From RYN-230 sp963841695 (GTDB lineage Bacteria; Actinomycetota; Actinomycetes; Streptosporangiales; Streptosporangiaceae): a DNA stretch of 64,000 nt. The stretch spans positions 248,001 through 312,000 of the forward strand of contig CAWJDQ010000011.1 of NCBI GenBank assembly GCA_963841695.1. Direction: 5' to 3'. A model generated the notes under the pieces. The model did not search any database. It was not told the DNA's origin and saw only the letters and a program-made list of their open reading frames with translations. A program made the translations under genes and the position numbers. This document shows, in pieces, positions 37,812-46,762 of this stretch (position 1 is its first letter; every line of letters begins with the position of its first letter).

Positions 37812-37873
37812 GCGGTTGCTGGTTCGCGCGTTCATACAGCCAGAAGCGACCGTCCGGTAACGGCGGTCGCTTC
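37780..37873 (+). promoter_or_regulatory. tryptophan transcription attenuator
   Basis: Hairpin 1:2 pairs CCAGCAAC (37780-37787, inside the leader ORF) with GTTGCTGG (37815-37822). The putative terminator hairpin pairs GAAGCGACCG (37843-37852) with CGGTCGCTTC (37864-37873), ten perfect base pairs, about 50 bases before the trpEG GTG. An alternative pairing of the 37815-37845 region would form the antiterminator when ribosomes stall at the Trp codons. No U-tract follows. Confidence 0.75.
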
Positions 37874-37924
37874 GTGCGTTCGCCTCGCGCCGGCGGAAAG
37901 TCCCCAGAGAAAGCAGGCGACCAC

Positions 37925-40245
37925 GTGGATCCGCAGCGTGTCCAGCAGACGCGGTTCGTCACCGCCGGTGGCGTCCACGTCACCCGCACCGCCGAGCCGT
38001 TCAGCCCCGACGTCCTGGCCGGGCTGACCAGGAGCGTGGACGAGCGGCGCGGCGGGGTGCTCAGCTCCGGCATGGAGTACCCCGGCCGGTACAGCCGCTG
38101 GCACCTGGCCTACGTGGACCCGTGCGCGGAGATCGTGGCCCGCGGCCGCCGGATCGCGGTCCGGGCCCTGAACGCGCGGGGAGAGGTGCTGCTCCCGGTG
38201 CTCGGCGCGGCACTGCTCCGGTCCGGCCAGCCGCCCGCGGACCGGCCCGGCGTGGATCCGCACGAGATCGAGGTGGTCATCCCCGAGCCGTCCGGCCTGG
38301 TCACCGAGGAGGACCGGAGCCGGCGCCCCACCGTGTTCACGGCGCTGCGCGAGGTGATCGCCGCGTTCGCCGGCGGCGACCCGCATCTCGGCCTGTACGG
38401 GGCGTTCGGCTACGACCTGGCCTTCCAGTTCGAGCCGGTCCGGCTCCGGCGCGACCGCCCTGCTGCCCAGCGTGACCTGGTCCTGCACCTGCCGGACGAG
38501 CTGTACGCGCTGGACCGCAAGCGCGAATCGGCCGTGCTCTACCGCTACGAGTTCACGGTCGGGGGGACCAGCACCGAGGGGCTGCCGCGGGAGACGGCGC
38601 CGGCGCCAGTCCGGGTGACCAGCCCCGCCAGCGGTTCCGTTGCGGAGAAAAATAACGGTGACCCGGCGCCGGACGGGACTTTCCGCGCGCGCCCGGAACC
38701 GGGCGCATTCGCGCGGGTCGTGCAGCAGGCCAAGGAGCGCTTCGCGCGCGGCGACCTGTTCGAGGTGGTGCCCAGCCACGTGTTCCGCGGCGCTGCGACT
38801 CCCCGGCCGCCTTTTACGAGACGCTCCGGCAGGTAAATCCGGCTCCGTATGAGTTCTTCTTCAACCTGGGGGAAGGGGAGAGCCTGGTCGGCGCCTCGCC
38901 GGAGATGTATGTGCGGGTCAGCGGGGACCGGGTGGAGACGTGCCCGATTTCCGGCACCATCCGGCGGGGCGCCGACCCCCTGGGCGACGCCGAGAACATC
39001 CGCACCCTGCTCAACTCGGCCAAGGAAGAGTCCGAGCTGACCATGTGCACCGACGTGGACCGCAACGACAAGTCGCGGGTGTGCGTGCCGGGCAGCGTCA
39101 CCGTCATCGGGCGCCGCCAGATCGAGATGTACAGCCGCCTGATCCACACCGTGGACCACATCGAGGGACGGCTGCGGCCCGGCCTGGACGCCCTGGACGC
39201 GTTCCTGTCGCACATGTGGGCGGTCACCGTGACCGGGGCGCCCAAGACCTGGGCCATGCAGTTCATCGAGGACCACGAGGACGCCCCGCGCTGCTGGTAC
39301 GGCGGGGCGGTCGGGGTGATCGGATTTGACGGCAGCATGAACACCGGCCTCACCCTGCGCACCGCCCACATCCGTGACGGGCGTGGCGGCGGTCCGGGCG
39401 GGCGCGACGCTGCTGTTCGAGTGCGATCCGGAGGCCGAGGAGCGGGAGACCGAGCTGAAGTCGCGGGCCCTGCTGGAGACGCTGGCCCAGGCCCAGGCGG
39501 TGGTCCGGGGCGGGGAGCCGCGGGGAGGCGGCCCGCGCGCCGGGTCCGCCGCCGGGCACGGAGCAGCGGCCCGGGCAGGGACTGCGGGTCCTGCTGGTGG
39601 ATCACCAGGACTCGTTCGTGCACACGCTGGCCAGTTACTTCCGGCAGGAGGGTGCCGAGGTGGTGACGCTGCGGGCCGGCTTCCCGGCCGCCGCACTCGA
39701 CGACTACCAGCCCGACCTGGTGGTGCTGTCACCCGGCCCGGGCCAGCCCAGTCCGACTTCGGCTGCGACGCGCCTGCTCACCGAGCTGGACGCGCGCGCA
39801 CTGCCCGCGTTCGGCGTCTGCCTCGGGCTGCAGGCCATGGTGGAGCACGCCGGGGGTGAGCTGGGCCTGCTCGCCGAGCCGCAGCACGGCAAGCCCGGCC
39901 GGGTGCTGCGCGCCGCCGAGGTCCCCGGCGGGCTGCTGGACGGGCTGCCCGGGCGAGTTCACCGCAGGCCGCTACCACTCACTGCATGCCGTGCCCGGGC
40001 AGGTAAGGGCGGTTTCGAGGTGACCGCGGTCACCCCGGACGGCGTGGTCATGGCCATCGAGGACGAGGCGGCGGGCCGCTGGGGGGTGCAGTTCCACCCG
40101 GAGTCGATCCTGACCGCGTCGGGCCGGGCGGGCCATCAGGTCATCGCCAACCTGCTCCGGCTCTGCCAGGCCAGGGTCTCGGGTACCCGCGCGGCGGATG
40201 CCCGCGTCCCGGCCGCCGGTGCCGCCGCGGGCCGCTGCGGCGTGA
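37925..40245 (+). CDS. trpEG: fused anthranilate synthase (TrpE-TrpG), several apparent frameshifts
   Basis: From GTG 37925: N-terminal TrpE domain ('GVLSSGMEYPGRYSRWHLAY', 'LGLYGAFGYDLAFQFEP', 'GDLFEVVPSHVF'), then 'AFYETLRQVNPAPYEFFFNLG', 'LVGASPEMYVRV', 'ISGTIRRGADPL', 'ELTMCTDVDRNDKSRVC', 'VTVTGAPKTWAMQFIE'. After a linker comes the TrpG amidotransferase: 'VLLVDHQDSFVHTLASYF', nucleophile Cys in 'FGVCLGLQAM', and 'GVQFHPESILT' (His, Glu). Frames change near 38800, 39380 and 39560. A double shift at about 39950-40010 hides 'EFTAGRYHSLHAVPGQV' in another frame. About 770 residues. It makes anthranilate from chorismate and glutamine. The natural stop is probably TGA 40243-40245, overlapping the next start (GTGA). 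Confidence 0.88.
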
Positions 40246-41267
40246 CTCCCGGCGGGCCCTCCTCCGCCCCCCTGCCCAAGGCCGAACTCCACCTGCACAT
40301 CGAGGGCACCCTCGAACCGGAGCTGGCCTTCCGGCTGGCCGGGCGGAACGGCGTGACGCTGCCCTACGCCGGCCCCGCGGAACTGGCCGCCGCCTACGCG
40401 TTCACCTCGCTCCAGTCGTTCCTCGACCTCTACTACGCGAACATGGCCGTGCTCCGGGGCGCGGCCGACTTCGCGGACCTGGCCCAGGCGTACCTGGCCC
40501 GGGCGGCCGCGCAGGGGGTGCGGCACGCGGAGATCTTCTTCGACCCGCAGGCCCACCTGGCCCGGGGTGTCCCGCTGGGCGAGGTGCTGCGCGGCCTCGG
40601 TGCGGGCCTGGCGGCCGGCGGCGAGCGGTTCGGCATCTCTACCGGGCTGATCGCCTGCTTCCTGCGGGACGCCGGCCCCGCCGCGGCCCTGGACTGCCTG
40701 CACCAGCTCCTGGGCTACCGCGACCAGATCATCGGCGTGGGACTCGACTCGGCGGAGGTCGGCTACCCCCCGGAGCTGTTCGCGGACGTGTTCGCCATCG
40801 CCGCCCGGGCGGGCCTGCACCGGGTGGCACACGCCGGCGAGGAAGGGCCGCCGGCCTTTATCTGGCAGGCTCTCGACGTACTCGGCGCCGAGCGGATCGA
40901 CCACGGGGTGCGCTGCCTGGAGGATCCGGCCCTGGTCCGCCGCCTGGCCGCCGACCAGGTGCCGCTCACCGTCTGCCCGCTGTCCAACCTCCGGCTGCGG
41001 GTGGCCCGCTCCTGGGCGGACGTCCCGGTCCGGGAGATGCTGGCGGCGGGTCTGCTGGTCACCATCAACTCCGACGACCCCGCCTACTTCGGCGGGTACG
41101 TGGACGACAACTTCCAGGCGCTGGCCCGGGAACTGGGGCTGGACCGCGGGACCCTGCGGCAGCTGGCGGAGAACTCGTTCCGCGCCTCGTTCCAGGCGCC
41201 CGGGCCCGATCACGCGGCGCCCGGCCCGCCCGGCCGGGCGGAGGCGACCGCCCCGGACCCCGGCTAA
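40242..41267 (+). CDS. adenosine/adenine deaminase-family protein
   Basis: From GTG 40242 (VTPGGPSSAPLPKAELHLHIEG) a 341-residue deaminase: 'KAELHLHIEGTLEPEL' (HxH metal ligands), 'FTSLQSFLDLYYANMAVL', 'HAEIFFDPQAH', 'VAHAGEEGPP' (His and catalytic Glu), 'ERIDHGVRCLEDP', 'LTVCPLSNLRL' and 'VTINSDDPAYFGGYV' (Asp pair). The 'FFDPQAH' and 'DDPAYFGGY' motifs fit the adenine-deaminase-like branch better than classical adenosine deaminase. The frame is continuous with the preceding TrpG domain only because that domain contains indels; coupling through a GTGA overlap is more likely than a true fusion. Confidence 0.88.
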   Translation: MTPGGPSSAPLPKAELHLHIEGTLEPELAFRLAGRNGVTLPYAGPAELAAAYAFTSLQSFLDLYYANMAVLRGAADFADLAQAYLARAAAQGVRHAEIFFDPQAHLARGVPLGEVLRGLGAGLAAGGERFGISTGLIACFLRDAGPAAALDCLHQLLGYRDQIIGVGLDSAEVGYPPELFADVFAIAARAGLHRVAHAGEEGPPAFIWQALDVLGAERIDHGVRCLEDPALVRRLAADQVPLTVCPLSNLRLRVARSWADVPVREMLAAGLLVTINSDDPAYFGGYVDDNFQALARELGLDRGTLRQLAENSFRASFQAPGPDHAAPGPPGRAEATAPDPG

Positions 41268-42529
41268 CCGGCCGGCCCGGCTTCCTGCTCGGCGGCCATC
41301 CGGGCCAGGTACCGGCGTTCCGGCAGGCTGGTGGCCCGCCGCGCCGCCTCCCGGTAGGCCGCCGCGGCCAGCCCGGGCTGGCCGGCCAGGCCGAGCAGGT
41401 GCGCGCGGGTAGCGAGCAGCCGGTGGTAGCCCGCCATCCGCCGGTCGGACTCCAGCGCGTCCAGCGCGCCGAGCCCGGCCTCCGGCCCGTGCACCCGGGC
41501 CACCGCCACCACCCGGCTCAGGCTGCTGGCCGGGTTGGGCGCGACCCGGTCCAGCAGGTCGTACAGGGCGAGGATCTGCGGCCAGTCGGTCGCGTCCACG
41601 TCCGTCGCCTCGTCGTGCACCGCGGCGATGGCGGCCTGCAGCTGGTACGGGCCGACTGCCTTCCCCCCGGCGGCCAGCGCCCCGGTGATCAGGGCCACTC
41701 CTTCGGTGATCAGGGCCTGATCCCAGCGGCCGCGGTCTTGCTCGGTGAGGGGGACCAGTTCCCCGCGGGGGCTGGTGCGCGCGGGACGCCGGGCCTCGGT
41801 CAGCAGCATCAGCGCGAGCAGCCCGGCCACCTCGGGATCTTCGGGCAGCAGCCGGCGCAGCCAGCGGGTCAGCCGGATCGCCTCACCGGACAGGTCCGGG
41901 CGGGTCAGCTGGTCACCCTGGGTCGCCGTGTACCCCTCGTTGAAGATCAGGTAGAGCACGTGCAGCACCGCGCGGAGCCGGTCGCCGCGCTCTGCCTGGC
42001 CGGCCGGTATGGACAGCGGCACATCGCTGGCCTTGATGGCCTGCTTGGCCCGGCTGACCCGCTGGGCCATGGTCGCCTCGGGGACCAGGAACGCCGCCGC
42101 TATCTGCGCGGTGGTCAGGCCGCCGACCGCGCGCAGGGTCAGTGCGATCTGGCTGGGCGCGGACAGGTCCGGGTGGCAGCAGCCGAACAGCAGGGCCAGC
42201 GAGTCGTCACGGTCCCGGATCGGGTCGGCGTCCGCGGGCGGGCTGAGCAGCTCCGACTGCGGGGTTGCCACCGCGACCTGGTCTTCCCGCCGCCGCCGGG
42301 ACTGCTCGCTGCGCGCGGCGTCCATCAGCCGCCGGGCCGCCACGGTGATCAGCCAGCCCCGCGGGTTGTCCGGGGTCCCCTCCCGGGGCCACTGCAGCGC
42401 GGCAGCCAGCAGCGCCTCCTGGGTAGCGTCCTCACAGAGGTCGAAGTGCCCGAACCGGCGCAGCAGCGCCCCGAGGACCTGCGGCGCCAGGTCGCGCAGC
42501 AGGTCCCCGGGGTCCTGGCTCAGGGTCAC
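41264..42529 (-). CDS. ECF42-type RNA polymerase sigma factor
   Basis: A 421-residue protein. Residues 1-180 hold sigma regions 2 ('FDLCEDATQEALLAAALQWP', 'PRGWLITVAARRLMDAAR') and 4 ('TTAQIAAAFLVPEATMAQRVSRAKQAIK'). The long C-terminal extension ('VLYLIFNEGYTA', 'AIRLTRWLRRLLPEDPEVAGLLALMLL', 'ALYDLLDRVAPNPA') is the DUF6596/TPR-like domain characteristic of ECF42. Such factors lack a classical anti-sigma factor and are encoded with a YciI/DGPF protein, found here 22 bases upstream. They influence secondary metabolism or stress responses. The stop overlaps the convergent deaminase stop. Confidence 0.9.
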   Translation of the reverse strand: MTLSQDPGDLLRDLAPQVLGALLRRFGHFDLCEDATQEALLAAALQWPREGTPDNPRGWLITVAARRLMDAARSEQSRRRREDQVAVATPQSELLSPPADADPIRDRDDSLALLFGCCHPDLSAPSQIALTLRAVGGLTTAQIAAAFLVPEATMAQRVSRAKQAIKASDVPLSIPAGQAERGDRLRAVLHVLYLIFNEGYTATQGDQLTRPDLSGEAIRLTRWLRRLLPEDPEVAGLLALMLLTEARRPARTSPRGELVPLTEQDRGRWDQALITEGVALITGALAAGGKAVGPYQLQAAIAAVHDEATDVDATDWPQILALYDLLDRVAPNPASSLSRVVAVARVHGPEAGLGALDALESDRRMAGYHRLLATRAHLLGLAGQPGLAAAAYREAARRATSLPERRYLARMAAEQEAGPAG

Positions 42530-42551
42530 GCCCGCTCCGGCCGATGGGCGG

Positions 42552-42914
42552 TCAGGGATTCGCGGGTGACTCGTGCGGGACCGGCCAGACTTCGACCGGG
42601 TCCTGGTCGGCCCAGGGCATGTCCGCCGCGATCTGCTCGGCCCGCTCGGCGTTCTCGCAATCCAGCAGGTAGAAGCTGGCGATGTACTCCTTGGTCTCCA
42701 GGTACGGCCCGTCGGTGACCGCGGGCGCGCCGTTCTGCCGCCGGACCAGCCTCGCGTTCACCGCGTCGGCCAGGCCGTACGCGCCGATCAGCTCGCCGGT
42801 GCCGGCGTACTTGCTGTTGAACGCCTCCTGCTTGGCGATGGCCGCGGGCCACTCCGCGGCGGGGATCGAATCCCACTTCTCCTGGTTTCCGTAGATCAGC
42901 ATCAGGTATTTCAT
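42552..42914 (-). CDS. YciI/DGPF-domain protein, ECF42 partner
   Basis: A 120-residue ferredoxin-like alpha/beta protein: 'MKYLMLIYGNQEKW', 'LIGAYGLADAVNARLVRR', and the family signature 'VTDGPYLETKEYIASFYLLDCE' (DGPF variant DGPY). Start ATG 42914 chosen because GGAAGG lies nine to ten bases upstream; ATG 42923 abuts it. DGPF proteins are co-encoded with ECF42 sigma factors and are thought to be their targets or signal partners. Same operon as the sigma factor. Confidence 0.88.
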   Translation of the reverse strand: MKYLMLIYGNQEKWDSIPAAEWPAAIAKQEAFNSKYAGTGELIGAYGLADAVNARLVRRQNGAPAVTDGPYLETKEYIASFYLLDCENAERAEQIAADMPWADQDPVEVWPVPHESPANP

Positions 42915-43088
42915 CGTGGACATCCTTCCGGGCCGCGCACCGCGCTGGCGCGCTCTCATCGGTCAGTCGGAGCCGCTGCCGGGTCCTCTACATCGTCGTT
43001 CTCATCTTTCCCATCCTGGGTGGGGGGCGGCCTCGATTCCTGGTGGGGGCTGCCCCGGTGTCGGCCGGTGCCGGTAGTGTGCGGAGCC

Positions 43089-44992
43089 ATGAGAAGTGTC
43101 GAGCCTGAGGTGTTCCTGGTCGCGCAGCCCGCCATCGACTACGACCAGCTTGCCGCGTACCTGCGTGAGGTGGGCGGGGAGCAGTGGCTGGAGCGGCTCG
43201 ACCGGGGCGAGCTAGCCAGCGACGCGGAGAACCTGGCCGAGTTCGCGGGCAAGATGTGCTACCGGTCCTGGGAGCCGGGACTGAACCCGAACGTCCGCCG
43301 GGTCCACAACGACCACCAGGTGTATCTGCAGAACATCCTCAAGCAGCAGCACGGGTCGGTGCTGGAGCACGCCAGCTTCACGTTCGTGCTGCACAACGTG
43401 AGCCGGGTGTTCTGTTATGACGACCAGACCGAGGTGCTGACCGCTGAGGGCTGGAAACCGTGGCCGAAAGTTGACGGAACCGAGGTCTTCGGAACGCTGA
43501 ACCCGGTCAGCCATGACCTTGAATATCAGAGGGCAACTGAGGTGTTCCATGCCGACTATGCCGGGCCGATGTACCGGGTCCGGTCCGAGCAGGTCGATTT
43601 GCTGGTAACGCCCAATCACCGGATGTGGGTCCGGAGACATGACACACAACGGGCTAAGCGGGGAGAGCAGGAGTTCGCAGTGGAGACGGCCGCGGACATC
43701 CTGCACAGGAGAGTTCAATATCAGAAACACGCGCGCTGGATAGGCTACTCGCCTGATAACGTAACGATCCCGTCAACACAACGGACTTACCAACGCCGGG
43801 ATCGGGACAAGCGAGCGACGCGCTCTTATCCAGGCGTCTCATTTCCCGTTGAGCCTTTTGCCAGGTTCCTCGGTTATTATCTTGCGGAGGGCTGCACCAA
43901 CCGTCATGTAATCATCCTGGCTCAGAATCGCGGCGAGGTTCTGGACAAGATGGCCGACACGATACGCGCCATGGGGCTGCCTGCCTATCTGCCCGTGAGC
44001 GGCCTTGGCTGCGTTCGCACGCAATGTCTGCCACTCCGCGATTTTCTCGCTGCGCTCGGTCATTCGTACGACAAGCGCGTGCCTGCCATGGTCGGTGAGT
44101 GGACTCCCCGCCTCATCAGGATTTTCCTCGAAGCGATGATCGAGGGCGACGGCACGAACATCACGCGTCCCACCATCGAGTTATCTACACGTCATCCCGT
44201 GAGATGGCGGACGATCTGCAGGTGCTGGCGATCAAAGCGGGCTGGTCCGCAAATGTGCGGATCGACGACCGTACGGGCCTTCAACGCACCATGCCGAACG
44301 GCCAGCGCTTCCGTAACCTGCGCCCATGCTACGTAGTTTCCCTCATTTCACGCCGCCTGACGCCACTGGTCAACCACAACCGCAGATCCGCCGCGCGGAG
44401 CCGGTACTGGAACGAGGAAGGCTATAACGACGGTATCGAGCACTACGAGGGCCGTATTCATTGTGTCCGGGTCCCCAATGGCCTGCTGTTCGTCAGGCGT
44501 AACGGAAAACCTGTGGTCTCCGGGAACACCCATGAACTTGTAAGGCACCGGCCCGGGACAGCGGTCTCGCAGGAGTCGCTGAGGTTTGTCCGGCTGGACG
44601 AGATCCCGTTCTGGTTCCCGGAGTGGGCCCGGGAGGACCCGGAGCTGATGAAGCGGGCCACCGCCCTGCTCGGCCAGATGGAGGAGTTCCAGCGCTGGAT
44701 GGCGGAGCACTTCGGGCTGGACGAGGAGGGGGTGCCGTTCCACGAGAAGAAGGAGAAGACCTCGTTCATGCGGCGGTTCGCGCCGGACGGGGTGGCCACC
44801 GGCATCGTCTGGACGGCGAACATCCGGACCCTGCGGCACACGATCGAGGCGCGGACCGACCCGGGGGCCGAGGAGGAGATCCGCCTGGTGTTCGGCAAGA
44901 TCGCCGAGATCATGCGCGACGAGGCGCCCGCCCTGTTCGCTGACTACGAGGTCCAGGACGGGGCCTGGGTGCCGAAATGGCGGAAGGTCTGA
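43089..44992 (+). CDS. thyX: flavin-dependent thymidylate synthase ThyX, interrupted by an intein
   Basis: N-extein (43089-43412, 108 residues): 'DAENLAEFAGKMCYRSW', 'HGSVLEHASFTFVLHNVSRVF'. C-extein (44528-44992): 'THELVRHRPGTAVSQESLRFV', containing the ThyX signature RHR-x7-S, then 'TSFMRRFAPDGVATGIVWTANIRTLRHTIEARTDPGAEEEIR' in shorter conserved blocks. The spliced enzyme of about 263 residues would methylate dUMP to dTMP using methylene-tetrahydrofolate and FADH2. The intein splits the protein directly before the substrate-binding motif. One apparent frameshift falls inside the intein at about 44150-44185, so the extein frames do not connect as written. Confidence 0.92.
43413..44527 (+). 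mobile_element. intein with LAGLIDADG homing endonuclease in thyX
   Basis: About 372 residues between Phe and Thr of ThyX. Block A 'CYDDQTEVLTAEGW' with Cys1, block B 'DLLVTPNHRMWV' (TxxH), LAGLIDADG helices 'FARFLGYYLAEGC' and 'IRIFLEAMIEGDG' with the catalytic acidic residues, block F/G 'VRVPNGLLFVRRNGKPVVSGN', then Thr+1. The penultimate residue is Gly instead of the usual His. Base composition drops sharply here (many A/T third positions) against the surrounding GC-rich exteins, a sign of horizontal origin. One frameshift near 44150-44185 interrupts the region after the second LAGLIDADG helix ('RVIYTSSREMADDLQ' is in the other frame). Confidence 0.92.
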
Positions 44993-45037
44993 GGTGGCCG
45001 GGTCAGGCCCGGTCAGCCGGGCGGCCGGCTGACCCGG

Positions 45038-46471
45038 TCAGCGGGTCAGCCGGGTCCCGGAGTGCTCGTGCGGGTCGTAGTGCAGGTGCTCGCCGGAGGC
45101 CCGGTGGGCGAGGACCCGCAGCGTGGCCCGGACCATGCCGGGCGGACCGCTCACGAACACCTCGCAGTCCTGCCAGCTGGCCTGCTGGCGCACCACGTCG
45201 TGCAGCAGGCCGGTCTGGCTGCCTGCGCCGGGATCGTCGGACAGCGCGGTGACCACCTCCAGCCGCGCGCAGTCGGACTCCAGCCGGGCCAGACCGTCCA
45301 GGTCGTACAGATCCGGCCGGCGCCGGGCCCCGACGAACAGCCGGATCCGGCGGGCGGCCTGGCTGGCCTGCCGGGCGGCCAGGCCTTCGATGATCGCCTT
45401 GATCGGCGCGAATCCGGTGCCGCCCGCGATGCACAGGACGTCGCGGGCCGAGTCCTCGTCGGCCACCATGGTGCCCCGCGCGGGCCCGAGCAGGACCGGG
45501 TCGCCCACCCCGGTGTCCTGCACCAGCGCCGTGCTGACCTGCCCGCCCGGAATGGCGCGGACGTGCAGGTCCAGTGAGCCGTCGGCGCGGGGCGCGTTGG
45601 CAATGGAGTAGTTCCGCCAGATCCGCGGCCAGCGCAGGACCTGCACGCTCAGGTATTGGCCGGGCTGATACGGGAATGGCTGGCCGGGCCGGACGGTGAG
45701 CACGGCCAGATCGGGACGGCGCCGTTCGTGCCGGATCACCTCCGCGACCCACCACGCCGGCTCGCCCGCCGCGTCCTGGGCCGCGGCGGCCATCACCGAG
45801 CAGATGTGGCTGATCGCCGTGTGCCAGGCGGCGCCGGTGTCCCGGTCCCACGCTGGCCCGTTGAGCAGGCGCAGCGCGGTCACCAGCGTCTCGCCGACGA
45901 CCTGGTAATGCCGCTCCTGGACGCCGTACTTCCGGTGATCCCGGCCCAGTTCGGCCAGGTACTCATCCAGCGCCTGCGGGTTGTCCATGCTCCAGGCGCA
46001 CCGGGCCAGCGCCGCGCCGAGCGCCCTCCGCTGCTCGTCCATGGCCAGCGGGAACATGGCCCGCAGTTCCGGGTGGGAGGTGAAGAGAAGGCTGTAGAAA
46101 TACGCCATCTGCCTATCGGCGGCCGGACCGGTCTCCGGCAGGGTTTGTTTCAGGATGGTGTAATCGGGCGGGGCCGGGCGGTCACTGAATTCGGGGCATT
46201 CTCTTTTTGCGCCGGGTGCGGCCGGGGCGGCGACCGGGGGGCCGTCAGCCGGGTCGCCGGCTGTCGGGTGCCCGGGAGTTCCGGGCTGAGCAGGAAGGAT
46301 GTCCGAATTCTGGGCGGTCGGCGGGACCGGGTCCGCCGCCGTGGGGTCGCACCCGGCCGACCCGGCCTGGCCCGTGGCGGAGTCGTGGGCCGGTTCCTCC
46401 GCAGGAATGCGTCCGCCGCCCGGTGTAATCGCCACGCCCTGAATTGTGGCACCCGCGCATGCTATCGACAA
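45038..46471 (-). CDS. flavohemoglobin-like globin/FAD-NAD reductase
   Basis: A 477-residue protein. Residues 1-100 are a disordered Pro/Ala/Gly/Asp-rich extension. Residues about 105-235 are a globin: 'AYFYSLLFTSHPELRAMFPLAM' and the proximal-His region 'LGRDHRKYGVQERHYQVVGE'. Residues 245-345 form a ferredoxin-reductase-like FAD domain ('YQPGQYLSVQVLRWPRIWRNYSIANAP' in pieces). The NAD domain follows ('CIAGGTGFAPIKAIIEGL', 'VFVSGPPGMVRATL'). Likely nitric oxide dioxygenase, or a related actinobacterial reductase of the same architecture. A strong inverted repeat lies 50-80 bases upstream of the start. Confidence 0.85.
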   Translation of the reverse strand: MSIACAGATIQGVAITPGGGRIPAEEPAHDSATGQAGSAGCDPTAADPVPPTAQNSDILPAQPGTPGHPTAGDPADGPPVAAPAAPGAKRECPEFSDRPAPPDYTILKQTLPETGPAADRQMAYFYSLLFTSHPELRAMFPLAMDEQRRALGAALARCAWSMDNPQALDEYLAELGRDHRKYGVQERHYQVVGETLVTALRLLNGPAWDRDTGAAWHTAISHICSVMAAAAQDAAGEPAWWVAEVIRHERRRPDLAVLTVRPGQPFPYQPGQYLSVQVLRWPRIWRNYSIANAPRADGSLDLHVRAIPGGQVSTALVQDTGVGDPVLLGPARGTMVADEDSARDVLCIAGGTGFAPIKAIIEGLAARQASQAARRIRLFVGARRRPDLYDLDGLARLESDCARLEVVTALSDDPGAGSQTGLLHDVVRQQASWQDCEVFVSGPPGMVRATLRVLAHRASGEHLHYDPHEHSGTRLTR

Positions 46472-46519
46472 GTCATTCCGGGTAAGCCGGAATCGGCACC
46501 CGGTGCGCCGCTTAATAGC

Positions 46520-46553
46520 ACTTACTAACTACTAAGAAACGTAGTTAGTAAGT
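46520..46553. promoter_or_regulatory. perfect 13-bp inverted repeat upstream of the flavohemoglobin gene
   Basis: ACTTACTAACTAC (46520-46532), eight-base spacer, GTAGTTAGTAAGT (46541-46553), in an AT-rich island 50 bases upstream of the flavohemoglobin start and 210 bases upstream of the tricorn gene. The size, perfection and symmetry indicate an operator for a dimeric (or paired) repressor. It does not match the NsrR or HcpR/FNR consensus I know. Confidence 0.6.
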
Positions 46554-46623
46554 TGAATTGCGCTGGGCGGCGCACCGCCCTGGCCATTTCCGGCGCTGGG
46601 CTGCCTGTTCATCGTGCCAGCCC

Positions 46624-46698
46624 GTCAGCCAGCCCGGTCAGCCAGCCCGGTCAGCCGGTGCGGGGAGGCGGTACGGGAGGCGGTGCGGGAGGCGGTGC
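46624..46698 (+). repeat. two adjacent tandem repeats before the tricorn gene
   Basis: GTCAGCCAGCCCG occurs twice (46624-46636, 46637-46649), plus a partial third copy. Then GGGAGGCGGTGC (first copy with TAC) occurs three times (46663-46698). Located in the leader of the tricorn gene, 65 bases before its ATG. Probably slippage-prone DNA; no function is evident. Confidence 0.6.
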
Positions 46699-46762
46699 GG
46701 CCGGCCCGCGGCACGGGCCAGCCGGACGCGGCAGCGCGAGCGGCCGGTCCTACGATGATGCG

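Noticed and set aside
39590..41267. Genuine TrpG-deaminase fusion enzyme
   Set aside because: The in-frame link is explained by compensating indels in TrpG and a GTGA stop/start overlap at 40242.
46624..46698. Short tandem repeats as a possible CRISPR array
   Set aside because: Units of 12-13 bases are contiguous without spacers; simple slippage repeats.
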